Source: Cohnella sp. WQ 127256 (lineage in GTDB: Bacteria; Bacillota; Bacilli; Paenibacillales; Paenibacillaceae). From it: 64,000 nucleotides of DNA. A model generated the notes under the pieces. That model was not told where the DNA came from. It searched no databases and worked only from the letters and a program-made list of their open reading frames with translations. Numbering within the stretch: the first letter of the stretch is position 1; the number at the start of each line of letters is the position of its first letter. The stretch covers positions 372,001 through 436,000 of the forward strand of contig NZ_JAMZCY010000002.1 of NCBI RefSeq assembly GCF_024519285.1, written 5' to 3'. Position numbers and translations under genes: made by a program. Positions 50,001 to 58,528 of the stretch are shown here, piece after piece.

Positions 50001-51978
50001 CGATGGCTATACGTCGGGGTCGCAGGAAGAGAAAGAGATCACCCTAACATCTACAGGTACGGGAACCTTAAACAGCCTGGACGTAACGTCCAGCGACACG
50101 GTGAATTTTGACCTGACGCTACCATCGGTTACAACGCTAAATCCGAACGGCTCTGCGACGTTCAAGATCAAGGCGAAGATCAACCTACCTGTTGGCACGT
50201 ATGAGACGACGATCACCATCTCAGCAGCCAACATGACGAGCAAAACGTTCAAGGTGACGCAAACCGTCTCTGCCGCGGGTTTGACGTACGACATCGCGTC
50301 CATAGCTGACCAGACGTTGAGCGGCTTGACCAAAGGATATACGTCCGGATCGCGGGACGAGAAGGAAATCACCATTACATCTACTGGAACGGACGTCTTA
50401 AACAGCCTGAATGTGACGTCCAGCGACACGGCTAACTTTGTGTTGACGCCGCCTTCGGTCACGTCTTTAAGCCCGTCTAGCTCTACGACGTTTAAGATCA
50501 AGGCAACTAACGGACTGCCGGTCGGCACATATGAGACAACAATCACCGTATCCGCGGCCAACATGACGAGCAAGACATTTAAGGTGACACAAGTCGTTAA
50601 TGCAAGTCCTTCTTCATCAGGAGGAGGCGGCGGCAGCAATCCTATTAAAGAATTCATTACGGTCGACGTCGAGGATGGGTCGCGCAATAGCGGCGAGGTT
50701 GTGTCCAAAGCGACCATCGAGCGTACAACCGACGCGAATGGAAACAAGAAGGACAGCGTGACGTTTACGACCGAACAAGCGGCGCAAACGACGGAACAAT
50801 TAAAGGCGGCCGGTTCGAATACGGCCAAGATCGTCATTCCCGACAAGAAAGACGAAGTGTCTGAGTTGAACGTGAAGCTACCGTTATCCTCAACCTCGAC
50901 GCTGGCAGGCAACGGAATGAATCTGGAAATCAACACTCCGAACGCCCGCGTTCTCATTCCAAGCGATTCATTGAAAGGACTGATCGACGACGTCTACTTC
51001 CGCTTCATCCCGATCAAGAAGGAAGCCGAGCGCAAGGAAGTGGAGCAGCGGGCTCGAACCGAGCAAGTGGTGCGTATAGTGGCCGGCAACGATACCGTTA
51101 CCGTAGTCGGCCGACCGATGACGATCGAGACGAATATGCAGAGCAGGCAAGTGACGCTTACCATTCCCTTGCCGGAAAACGAATTGACGAACGATCAATT
51201 GAAAGATTTAGGCATCTTCATCGAGCATAGCGACGGCGAGAAAGAGTTGGTCAAAGGGGAAATCGTTCCTTACGATCAGACAGGAAAACTAGGAATCCGG
51301 TTTACGATTAACAAATTCAGTACGTTTACGGTCATTCACATGGATGGTTGGCAGCAAACCGAGGTTGCAGGCGAGAATGCGCATCATGCCTATATTAAAG
51401 GGTACCCTGATGGTACGTTTAGACCCAAACGGGCGATCACCCGGGTGGAGATGGCTGCGATATTATCGCGCGTAATGGACAAGGAGAAGAAACTGCCCAT
51501 TATCGGTTACTCGGATGTAAAGGCTACGCATTGGGCGAGCGAGTCCATCGCGAAAGTGACACAAATGGGTCTGATGCGCGGCTATCCTGACGGCAGCTTC
51601 AAGCCGGAGCAGACGATTACGCGCGGGGAGATGGCCAACATTGCGCTCCAATTGCTCACCAAGGATGGGACGGCAAGCAGCACATTCCCGGATGTGGCCG
51701 GCCATTGGGCGGAACATGCCATTGTGCAAATTTATGCTGCGGGTATCATTGTCGGGTTTGAAGATGGAACCTTCCGTCCAGACGATGCCCTTAGCCGCGC
51801 AGAAGCCGTTACGATCATCAACAAGCTTCTAGGAAGAGGTCCTCTAGTCGGAGCGGAGAAGCAATGGGCAGATGTTTCGATGGACCATTGGGCGTACGCG
51901 GATATTCAAGAGGCATCCAGTTATCACGCGTTTGAGAAAAACGCGAAGGACGTAGAACAATGGGTCCCTTCGCACTGA
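47014..51978 (+). CDS. Giant SLH surface protein with NHL propeller and eight repeats
   Basis: 1654 residues from ATG 47014, chosen because GGAAGG lies 7 bases upstream (in-frame ATGs at 47008 and 47020 are less well spaced). A signal peptide (to about residue 33) leads into an NHL-like six-bladed propeller (about 35-325; repeated GIAVDPxxGNxYVAD). Eight tandem Ig-like repeats of about 110 residues follow (about 328-1198; each YDIAxIADQTL...KVTQTV). A Gly/Ser linker and a beta-rich domain (about 1210-1450) precede three SLH domains (about 1456-1630). The design is a stalk that projects the propeller from the S-layer. The gene is monocistronic and has a terminator; the ligand is unknown. Confidence 0.92.
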   Translation: MTMKTKTTNRFMALMLISVLMATLVPMGTVFGSAYTTWNDITGTSSLTIPNGVATDPCGNVYVANTGLDNYYANTNKIKKYSNGTWSAVTGTGNILLKPTGIAVDPNNGDLYVTEVFHGSPATKRVSKLNNDVWSTVALNAGVTLINPRSIAVDASSNLYVADSGNDSVPGTSRIYKYTSSSNLWSDITNGWSFTMASAIAVDPSGNIYAADWKYSGNFGKVVKLPSGSSSWTDVTGTLAGKLTLPQGLAADGLGDVYLTDNTTISDKDVSKVYRFSNGVWQDMTNGESFGAGALHGIAVDGHQHLYTVEGTAQLPNKVRALYNTDFSYGIASIANQSLTKLTSGYASGTQQTRTIKVTSTGTGDVSGLTVTSSDTDKFIVTQPNTPLCGMSSTTTFTVKAKDNLPVGTHTTTVTVSAPRVASKSFTVTQIVDPSYKIAPVSNQTLQFLKVGYAVGTQEEKTIDISSAGTGVLNNLTITSSDTTKFVMTPPAVTTLNPSASTSLKIRAKDNLPVGTHTTTITISADNMPNTTFTVTQKVGSFDVAPIVDQALKDLSVNYTLGTQENRVVTIKASGTETLTDLAVTSSDMTNFVLTPPSGTTLNANSSKTFMIKVKDNLPVGTYETTITISATNMTSKTFKVTQIVTATPLTYDIAAIADQTLNVLAVGYTSGAQETKEITVTSTGTGSIVNLSMSSSNMTNFAITPLAATSLSPGNTTTFKIGVRNNLPVGTYETTITLSAANMTSKTFKVTQTVSVAGLTYDIAAIADQTLSGLTDGYTSGSQEEKEITLTSTGTGTLNSLDVTSNDTMNFDLTLPTVTSLNPNGSTTFKIKAKDNLPVGTYETTINVSAANMTNKLFKVAQTVSVVGLTYDIAAIADQTLSGLTDGYTSGSQEEKEITLTSTGTGTLNSLDVTSSDTVNFDLTLPTVTSLNPSGSTTFKIKAKDNLPVGTYETTITISAANMTSKTFKVTQTVSAAGLTYDIASIADQTLSGLTDGYTSGSQEEKEITLTSTGTGTLNSLDVTSSDTVNFDLTLPSVTTLNPNGSATFKIKAKINLPVGTYETTITISAANMTSKTFKVTQTVSAAGLTYDIASIADQTLSGLTKGYTSGSRDEKEITITSTGTDVLNSLNVTSSDTANFVLTPPSVTSLSPSSSTTFKIKATNGLPVGTYETTITVSAANMTSKTFKVTQVVNASPSSSGGGGGSNPIKEFITVDVEDGSRNSGEVVSKATIERTTDANGNKKDSVTFTTEQAAQTTEQLKAAGSNTAKIVIPDKKDEVSELNVKLPLSSTSTLAGNGMNLEINTPNARVLIPSDSLKGLIDDVYFRFIPIKKEAERKEVEQRARTEQVVRIVAGNDTVTVVGRPMTIETNMQSRQVTLTIPLPENELTNDQLKDLGIFIEHSDGEKELVKGEIVPYDQTGKLGIRFTINKFSTFTVIHMDGWQQTEVAGENAHHAYIKGYPDGTFRPKRAITRVEMAAILSRVMDKEKKLPIIGYSDVKATHWASESIAKVTQMGLMRGYPDGSFKPEQTITRGEMANIALQLLTKDGTASSTFPDVAGHWAEHAIVQIYAAGIIVGFEDGTFRPDDALSRAEAVTIINKLLGRGPLVGAEKQWADVSMDHWAYADIQEASSYHAFEKNAKDVEQWVPSH
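47998..50607 (+). repeat. Eight tandem ~330-bp coding repeats
   Basis: Eight units encode Ig-like domains of 106-110 residues. Units 5-7 (about 49300-50285) are nearly identical in DNA as well as protein, whereas units 1-3 have diverged. This points to recent duplication in the 3' half. Long minus-strand open frames across the array are a by-product of its codon pattern. Confidence 0.93.
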
Positions 51979-52007
51979 AACGCCAAGCGAATGTTAAACC
52001 TACCATG

Positions 52008-52050
52008 AAAAATACAGCCTGTATCCGTTGGGATTCAGGCTGTATTTTTA
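52008..52050 (+). terminator. Terminator after the NHL/SLH gene
   Basis: AAAAATACAGCCTG and CAGGCTGTATTTTTA with a 14-base loop. A and T runs on both flanks. Confidence 0.88.
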
Positions 52051-52251
52051 TGTTGCTATAGTATTCCTGAGGAAGGTATCCGGCAGTTCGTGGGCTTCAG
52101 CGCTGGGAACACTCGAAATGGTATGATTAGTGCGAGGAATCAGTATACATTCTTGTCATTTATCGGAATAAATTCTTGTCATTCGCAGGCTTATTATTGT
52201 GCATTTTACGGGCTGGTCTGCTGTATATATGTACAAAAGGAGGAATTTCTG

Positions 52252-52680
52252 ATGCAGCAATTTGGGATTGTAGTTAAGGAAATTCGGTCGTTCCTGACCT
52301 CTTTTGGCATCGTAAGGCTGAGTTCACCGTTTCACCTACTTATTTTGTTTGGTGGACTCGGTGTTTTATTTCTGGAAAAGGTACTTTACCGGACCGTCTC
52401 CTACTCCAGCTATGACACCATGAATACCCTGTTCAACGATATTCCTTTGCATTTAATCGCGTACTATGGGTTTTTCGTTGGGATATGGTTAACCCTCATC
52501 TCGCAAAATGTGAAGTACTTATCCTATGGATTGTGGGGATATGCGTTTGTTGTATTGTTCCCGTTCGAAGGCTTGGGGTTAGCCGAAATCGTTCGAGCTG
52601 CAATCTATGCGGTAGGTGGTTATTACCTCTTCCGTTACACCGCGACCTCACATCGTGCTTCAAGCACGAAGAGCTTATAG
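52252..52680 (+). CDS. Small hypothetical membrane protein
   Basis: 142 residues from ATG 52252 with AAAGGAGGAATTTCTG upstream; the frame is open earlier without a ribosome site. Three to four transmembrane helices (about 27-45, 64-85, 88-110, 113-130) and a short polar tail. The motif-like segment NDIPLHLIAYYGFFVGIWL resembles no family that I can name. It stands alone between two terminators, so no operon context helps. Confidence 0.75.
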   Translation: MQQFGIVVKEIRSFLTSFGIVRLSSPFHLLILFGGLGVLFLEKVLYRTVSYSSYDTMNTLFNDIPLHLIAYYGFFVGIWLTLISQNVKYLSYGLWGYAFVVLFPFEGLGLAEIVRAAIYAVGGYYLFRYTATSHRASSTKSL

Positions 52681-52708
52681 CTTAATTGTCTGAAAAACGG
52701 ATAGATGA

Positions 52709-52739
52709 AGAAGTCGACTTGATTAGTCGGCTTCTTTTT
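52709..52739 (+). terminator. Terminator after the small membrane protein
   Basis: AGAAGTCGACT, loop TGATT, AGTCGGCTTCT followed by TTTT. Confidence 0.88.
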
Positions 52740-52829
52740 GTGTGTGAATAGATGATTTTACCTAAAAAAATGCAACCTTAGATGAAATTTGACACCTTAC
52801 ATTCCCATGCTGCAAGCTATAAACTTTGA

Positions 52830-52843
52830 TGTAAGAGCTTACA
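52830..52843. promoter_or_regulatory. cre-like site upstream of the carbohydrate ABC operon
   Basis: TGTAAGAGCTTACA differs at one central base from the ideal CcpA target TGTAAGCGCTTACA. Outer bases AACTTTG/AAAGTT extend the dyad. It lies 27 bases before the start of the first permease gene, where CcpA binding would repress or block transcription. A leader hairpin is an alternative reading. Confidence 0.5.
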
Positions 52844-52869
52844 AAGTTAGTTGTGGAGGTGCGGCCGGA

Positions 52870-53838
52870 GTGGAACCAAACGCGGAAATTCAAATTCCGA
52901 TGCAGAAGCCTATGAACAGAAAACGAGGAAATACGAATCTATTCCGCAGACTTTACGGTCAGCGCTATCTGCAGATCATGGCATTGCTTGGGGTTGCTTG
53001 GATGATTGTGTTCAATTACATTCCGATGTACGGAATCAGGCTTGCGTTCAAGGAATACATCGGAGTCGGGGATATCGCGAACGCTCCGTGGGTAGGTTGG
53101 ACCCATTTTCAGGCGATATTCGAGGATGATCTGATGCTTGGAGTGATCAAGAATACGCTAGGAATTAGCTTACTCAAGCTCATCATTGGATTTCCATTGC
53201 CGATTATTTTCGCATTGTTCCTGAACGAGCTTCGTTCTCTGAGATTCAATCGGATTGTTCAGACCATTTCGTATCTTCCACATTTTCTTTCTTGGGTCAT
53301 TCTGGGTGGTATTTTAATCACTTGGTTGTCCGACGTTGGAGTTATCAATGACGCTCTGATGGGACTTGGGATAATTCATGAGCCTATCTACTATTTGGCC
53401 GAACCCAAATACTTCTGGAGTATCGCGATTGCCTCCGACATATGGAAGGAGTTCGGATGGTCGGCTATTATCTACATCGCTGCCATAGCCAGCATCTCGC
53501 CTGAGCTTTATGAGGCGGCGACGATTGACGGAGCAGGTCGGTTCCAGAAAATGTGGTTGGTTACCCTGCCGTGCATCAAAGGAACGATATCGATTTTGTT
53601 CATTCTGGCGATCGGTAATGTCTTGAACTCTAACTTCGATCAAATTCTAGTGCTGAAAAATCAAGTCAATGAAAGTGCCAGCGGTGTTATCGACACCTAT
53701 GTATATGAAATTGGGATTAAGATGGGGAGATTTTCTTATTCAACCGCAGTGAACTTGGTTAAAGGGATCATCGCGCTATTCCTACTTTTACTAGCAAACT
53801 CACTGACCAAGCGTATGAATCAATCTTCTCTATTCTAA
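52870..53838 (+). CDS. CUT1-type ABC sugar permease, LplB-like
   Basis: 322 residues from GTG 52870 with TGGAGGTGCGG upstream. Six transmembrane helices starting YLQIMALLGVAWMIVFNYIPMYG, and the EAA loop ELYEAATIDGAGRFQKMWLVTLPCI that docks onto the ATPase. It matches the LplB group of permeases found in Paenibacillus and Bacillus polysaccharide or oligosaccharide importers. Operon with the second permease (19-base gap) and the binding protein; no ATPase gene is present, so it probably uses the shared MsmX-type ATPase. Confidence 0.93.
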   Translation: MEPNAEIQIPMQKPMNRKRGNTNLFRRLYGQRYLQIMALLGVAWMIVFNYIPMYGIRLAFKEYIGVGDIANAPWVGWTHFQAIFEDDLMLGVIKNTLGISLLKLIIGFPLPIIFALFLNELRSLRFNRIVQTISYLPHFLSWVILGGILITWLSDVGVINDALMGLGIIHEPIYYLAEPKYFWSIAIASDIWKEFGWSAIIYIAAIASISPELYEAATIDGAGRFQKMWLVTLPCIKGTISILFILAIGNVLNSNFDQILVLKNQVNESASGVIDTYVYEIGIKMGRFSYSTAVNLVKGIIALFLLLLANSLTKRMNQSSLF

Positions 53839-53857
53839 TAAAGGTGGTGAACCGACC

Positions 53858-54748
53858 ATGTGGACACGAGATCGTAGAACGCGCGGAGATTGGATATTCG
53901 ACAACCTCAACGTGATCGGGATGCTACTGATTTGTTTCGTAACCTTATATCCGATCTGGTATGTACTCGTTAACTCGTTTAACGAAGGCAAGGATGCGAT
54001 GACCGGCGGCAACATTTACTGGATTCCACGAGATTTCAGTCTGGAAAATTACACAACCGTATTCAAGAATGCCGGAATCATGACAGCAATGGGCATCACG
54101 ATATCCAAGACGCTAATTGGAACGGTCATTCACGTTTTCTTCACGGCAATGGTCGCCTATGCCTTCTCGCGAAGAGAGTTAATCTTCCGAAATGGTTATA
54201 TGATTTTTGGTACAGTGACTCTTTTCTTCAATGGGGGCTTGATTCCGACCTATCTCTGGTTCCGTGATCTTGGTCTGCTCGATACGTTCGGAATGTATAT
54301 TTATCCGGCAATGTTCAGCTTCTTTGATCTCATCATCTTCGTAGCCTTCTTCCGTGAAATACCTGAAGGTCTGGAAGAGGCAGCTAAGATTGATGGGGCA
54401 AATGATTTCTCGATATTCGTCAGAATTGTACTTCCGGTATCTTTACCCGTAGTGGCAACGATTGCGTTATTTCATGGGGTCTGGCAGTGGAATGACTATT
54501 TTACGGGGGTATTGTATACGAGCAGTGAATATTTGCAGCCGATACAGACGTTCCTATATAGGGTCATTGCCCAGTCTAGCTCTAATCAAATCGTTGGGGC
54601 CACAGGGGGAGCGATCAATCGAACGGTCACAGGCCAATCGATCAAGCTTGCAACTATGGTCATCACTACATTGCCGATCGTGCTTGCGTATCCGTTCCTC
54701 CAGAAATATTTTGTCAAAGGCCTCATGATTGGGTCACTTAAGGGTTAA
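53858..54748 (+). CDS. CUT1-type ABC sugar permease, LplC/YtcP-like
   Basis: 296 residues, six transmembrane helices, with the EAA loop EIPEGLEEAAKIDGANDFSIFVRIVLPVSLPVVATIALF. The N-terminus DWIFDNLNVIGMLLICFVTLYPIWYVLVNSFNEG is typical of the YtcP/LplC partner of LplB. It forms a heterodimer with the upstream permease. The gene is tightly linked to the upstream permease (19 bases) and to the lipoprotein gene 67 bases downstream. Confidence 0.93.
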   Translation: MWTRDRRTRGDWIFDNLNVIGMLLICFVTLYPIWYVLVNSFNEGKDAMTGGNIYWIPRDFSLENYTTVFKNAGIMTAMGITISKTLIGTVIHVFFTAMVAYAFSRRELIFRNGYMIFGTVTLFFNGGLIPTYLWFRDLGLLDTFGMYIYPAMFSFFDLIIFVAFFREIPEGLEEAAKIDGANDFSIFVRIVLPVSLPVVATIALFHGVWQWNDYFTGVLYTSSEYLQPIQTFLYRVIAQSSSNQIVGATGGAINRTVTGQSIKLATMVITTLPIVLAYPFLQKYFVKGLMIGSLKG

Positions 54749-54815
54749 TACAAAATAACGGTTTCACTTTCCCCATCGGGAAAATATTATAAATACGAAT
54801 TTAAGGGGTATAACG

Positions 54816-56519
54816 ATGAAGAAATGGCTAAGCTTAACGATTATTGCTGCACTCATGATCACCCTCGTCGCTTGTGCAAGCAACAAGAATGAACCGGCTT
54901 CAAGCAGCCAAAGCGCATCAAGTGAGCCTCCGGCATCGAGTGCCAGCGCAAGTGCAAGTGAAAGCGCTAGCGAACCAGCAGCGGATGAGGCAGGTTGGAA
55001 AGCAGACACTTCGCCGATTACATTCGACTGGTATTTGAACTTCGCTTGGTTCCCGAACAAATGGGGCGTCGATCCGACCTCTCAGTACATTACGAAGAAA
55101 ACCGGAGTTAGCTTAAACCTTATCGTTCCGGCTGGTAACGAGAATGAGAAGATGAACGCTATGATTGCAGCTAACGATCTACCAGACTTTATTACACTCG
55201 GCTGGTATGAAGAAGGCGTGAAGAAAATGATCGAAGGCGGACTCGTTGATTCCTTAACGGATCTGGCAAATGAATATGATCCTTACTTCTTCAAAGTCGC
55301 GGATGCTGCCAAGCTGTCTTGGTATGCTCAACCGGATGGCAAAACGTACGGTTACCCGAACGCTTCATCTTCTCCGAAGGACTTCCAGACGTTCGGCACG
55401 GAGTTTACTTCCAATCAGACATTCGTTGTTCGCAAAGATATGTATGAAGCAATAGGTAGTCCGGACATGCGGACACCGGAAGGCTTCCTAAATGCACTGA
55501 AGCTTGCGAAGGAGAAATTCCCTCAAGTGAATGGTCAACCCCTCATTCCGATTGGCTTCCATGAATTCAATGATGTGGGCAACTATTCATTCATCGATGT
55601 TCAACAGGATTCGTCTTACTTGGCGAATTATTTGGCTCTACCTCGCGAGAAGGAAGGCAAGCTCTACGACCGAACCACAGATCCAGAGTTTGTGAAATGG
55701 CTCAAAGTATTCCGTCAAGCGAATCAAGACGGTTTAATCTCTAAGGATGTATTCGTTGACAAGAGAGCGCAAATGGAAGAGAAAATCTCACAAGGACGTT
55801 ATTTCGCAATGCTGTACCAGCGTACGGATTTTGCAGCACAGCAGAATGTTCTATTCGCGAACGATCCGAATTCTGTTTATATCGCAGTGGATGGACCAGC
55901 GAATGCACAAATGGACCCTCCAACGCTTTCAGGACCGGCGATCTCCGGTTGGACAGTCACGTTGATTTCCAAGAAGGTTAAGGATAAAGAAAGAGCAATT
56001 AAATTCCTTAGCTACCTAATCAGCGAAGAAGGACAAAAAGACATGTATCTTGGCGAGAAAGGCGTCTCGTACGATACGATCGATGGCAAGGACCAACTCA
56101 ATCCTGAAGCATTTGCATTGATGAACTCAGATCGCTCGGCCTTCGATAAGAAATACGGTGCGTCGCATACGTTCTGGATGCTAATGGATACAAACATGCA
56201 GCTCCAATGGCAAAAGCCTGCTGTTGAGCCTTTCAAACAATTGGAAGATTGGACGAAGGGGAAAACAGTGAGCTACTCTCAGTATGACTTGATTAATCCA
56301 CCAGCTACCTCTAAGGAAGGGATTAACGGGACGAAGATTGCGAATGAATGGGGCAAGATATTGCCGAAGCTACTCTTGTCCAAATCGGATGCGGACTTCG
56401 ATCAAGTATTCAATGAGTTTATTGAGAAACGTGAAAAAACAGGCTTTGCAGAGCTGCAAGCCTACCGTCAAACCAAATATGAAGAAAATATTAAGAAATT
56501 AGCGGAATTCATGAAGTAA
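54816..56519 (+). CDS. ABC-transporter solute-binding lipoprotein, LplA-like
   Basis: 567 residues behind TTAAGGGGTATAACG. A lipoprotein signal with Cys20 (LVACASNKN) is followed by a Ser/Ala/Glu linker (about 25-60) and a large type I extracellular binding fold typical of LplA-type proteins in this phylum. It is the receptor for the LplBC importer and delivers an oligosaccharide whose identity is not visible. No glycoside hydrolase gene is in the window. A strong terminator follows, before the two-component genes. Confidence 0.93.
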   Translation: MKKWLSLTIIAALMITLVACASNKNEPASSSQSASSEPPASSASASASESASEPAADEAGWKADTSPITFDWYLNFAWFPNKWGVDPTSQYITKKTGVSLNLIVPAGNENEKMNAMIAANDLPDFITLGWYEEGVKKMIEGGLVDSLTDLANEYDPYFFKVADAAKLSWYAQPDGKTYGYPNASSSPKDFQTFGTEFTSNQTFVVRKDMYEAIGSPDMRTPEGFLNALKLAKEKFPQVNGQPLIPIGFHEFNDVGNYSFIDVQQDSSYLANYLALPREKEGKLYDRTTDPEFVKWLKVFRQANQDGLISKDVFVDKRAQMEEKISQGRYFAMLYQRTDFAAQQNVLFANDPNSVYIAVDGPANAQMDPPTLSGPAISGWTVTLISKKVKDKERAIKFLSYLISEEGQKDMYLGEKGVSYDTIDGKDQLNPEAFALMNSDRSAFDKKYGASHTFWMLMDTNMQLQWQKPAVEPFKQLEDWTKGKTVSYSQYDLINPPATSKEGINGTKIANEWGKILPKLLLSKSDADFDQVFNEFIEKREKTGFAELQAYRQTKYEENIKKLAEFMK

Positions 56520-56531
56520 GCAGCAGGGTAG

Positions 56532-56572
56532 GTCCAAAAAAACCCAGTAATTCTGGGTTTTTTTGGACTTTT
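56532..56572 (+). terminator. Terminator after the solute-binding protein gene
   Basis: GTCCAAAAAAACCCAG, loop TAATT, and CTGGGTTTTTTTGGAC followed by TTTT. Perfect and symmetrical, so it works in both directions. Confidence 0.92.
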
Positions 56573-56631
56573 CTAGCGTCATCGATAGGCGCGCATGATA
56601 GAATAACTGCACGACCCGCTGCGAAAGAGAT

Positions 56632-58527
56632 GTGAAGACATTGTCTATTTATTGGAAAAGAAAAAAGGACAGAGTGGTGTATGGGATTGAACAGCTGACC
56701 TTGCAGCAGAGGCTCGTGATCTCCTATATTCTTATTATTCTGCTACCGAGTATTCTCATCTCTATGTATATTTTCCGAGGGTTAACAGGAAATACGATTC
56801 AAGAGCTACAGAAGAATAACGAATATGCATTGGAGATTGAACAGGTTAGTATTCATAACAACATGGAAACGATGAAGAGGGCTGCGGAAAGGGCAAGGAT
56901 CGAACCGCATGTATACGATTACTTAGATCAACCAAATGAATTGAGTGTTGAGGATCTGATTGATCTAGATCGGATTAACCTTTATAACATTGTCAGAATT
57001 CAATATAATAACCCAAGCATTGAGCTCATCCGTATCTTTATGAGTAATCCAGCTACCAATGAAATGTATCCCGTTCTTTATCACGAAAGTCGGATTCAGA
57101 AGGATCCTTGGCATAAGACTGTTATGGAAGCGGATCAACAAGACGTTTGGGTATTTAGTAGATCGACACGTGAAATTCTTCAAAGCCGGCTTAAAGGAGA
57201 AGAAGTGATCAGTCCTAGAATCTCTCTTTACAGGGAGATGCAATATCCGAAAGGATCCCATGTTGGCATATCAGAAGTCGATATGCTACTGACCAATTTC
57301 TTTCCGAATACATTCAATGCCTTACAGGATGATCATTCCCAACTGGTGATTTTTGATCGGAAGGGTAGCATTTACCGTAATTCTGCTAATAGCTTCTTCG
57401 ATCGATCAGGTTTAACGGATGCCATGGTAATGCAACAACTCGCTTCTATCGAACCTACCAAGATCAGCAAGGGCAGCTTTGAATTTAAGGTGGCAGGTGC
57501 TCCGTTCTTGGGTGTCTATTCCTACATCGAGCCTTTGGATATTTACATGCTGAAGGTATCGTCGCTCCTGCCCGTCTATGAAGGGATCAACAAGACCCGC
57601 AACCAAATTATTCTCGCAAACTTCATCCTAATCGCCATCTTGACGCTATCTACCTATTATTTGAACTCCTTCATTCTCAAGAAGCTACACGTGTTGACGG
57701 ATTCGATGAAGAAGGTGAGGCAGGGAGACTTCGGCTTTGACATTAACATCCGTGGTGGAGGAGAGGTTGGAGACTTAGCCCACCATTTCCGTAAAATGTT
57801 ACGTAAAATTAACGAGCTTATCGCAGATGCGGTGAACAAGCAGGCTGCTGCTAAAGGTGCAGAGCTCGCCACACTCAAAAATCAGATCGATTCTCATTTC
57901 TTATACAATACACTCGAGAACATTAAGATGATGGCAGAAATCAACGATCAGCGAGATATCTCAGATGCACTGACCTCGTTGGGGAGTATGATGAGATATA
58001 ACATGCGCTGGACAAGTGAATATGTGCGTCTGAAGGATGAGCTTAGTCATATTAGTAATTATATTAATATTGCCAATATCCGCTTTGACAACAAGATGAA
58101 GCTAATAACGGATATACCCGCGGACGCGATGAATCAAGAGCTGTTAAAGATGTCGCTCCAGCCAGTCGTTGAAAATTCCGTTAAGCACGGGCTTCGGGAT
58201 AGGGATTTGAATATCGTCATTCGTGCGGAATTAGATTCTGATCTGATGCTTATCTCAGTCACAGATGATGGAGCGGGAATGTCCTCAGAGCAGGTGTATG
58301 AGCTTAACAGTCGAATCACACGCAGAGAAGGCGTATCAGGTGATTGGAGTGGCCAAGGAGGAAGCCATCCTGGTCAAGGGAGTGGCATTGGGTTAGTGAA
58401 CGTTCATAGCCGTATCCAACTCTTCTTTGGCAAAGAATACGGATTACATGTCGAGAGTGAGTTAGGAAGCTACACGCGAATTACGATTCGTATTCCACAT
58501 CTCATTTTAAGTGGGGGGCTCTCTTAA
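56632..58527 (+). CDS. YesM-family sensor histidine kinase
   Basis: 631 residues from GTG 56632 with a weak ribosome site. A transmembrane helix near 30-50, a long extracellular dCache-like sensor (about 55-310), a second helix (about 325-345), and HAMP are followed by a His_kinase (YesM) domain with phospho-acceptor His422 in IDSHFLYNTLENIKMM. The ATPase domain has QPVVENSVKHG, DDGAGM and GSGIGLVNVHSR. Such kinases pair with AraC-type YesN regulators and govern carbohydrate ABC importers, fitting the operon just upstream. A one-base gap separates it from the regulator gene. Confidence 0.95.
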   Translation: MKTLSIYWKRKKDRVVYGIEQLTLQQRLVISYILIILLPSILISMYIFRGLTGNTIQELQKNNEYALEIEQVSIHNNMETMKRAAERARIEPHVYDYLDQPNELSVEDLIDLDRINLYNIVRIQYNNPSIELIRIFMSNPATNEMYPVLYHESRIQKDPWHKTVMEADQQDVWVFSRSTREILQSRLKGEEVISPRISLYREMQYPKGSHVGISEVDMLLTNFFPNTFNALQDDHSQLVIFDRKGSIYRNSANSFFDRSGLTDAMVMQQLASIEPTKISKGSFEFKVAGAPFLGVYSYIEPLDIYMLKVSSLLPVYEGINKTRNQIILANFILIAILTLSTYYLNSFILKKLHVLTDSMKKVRQGDFGFDINIRGGGEVGDLAHHFRKMLRKINELIADAVNKQAAAKGAELATLKNQIDSHFLYNTLENIKMMAEINDQRDISDALTSLGSMMRYNMRWTSEYVRLKDELSHISNYINIANIRFDNKMKLITDIPADAMNQELLKMSLQPVVENSVKHGLRDRDLNIVIRAELDSDLMLISVTDDGAGMSSEQVYELNSRITRREGVSGDWSGQGGSHPGQGSGIGLVNVHSRIQLFFGKEYGLHVESELGSYTRITIRIPHLILSGGLS

Positions 58528-58528
58528 T

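Noticed and set aside
49347-50957. Series of long antisense ORFs across the 330-bp repeats
   Set aside because: They repeat with the unit period and reflect codon bias of the plus-strand Ig-like domains; no ribosome sites or domains.
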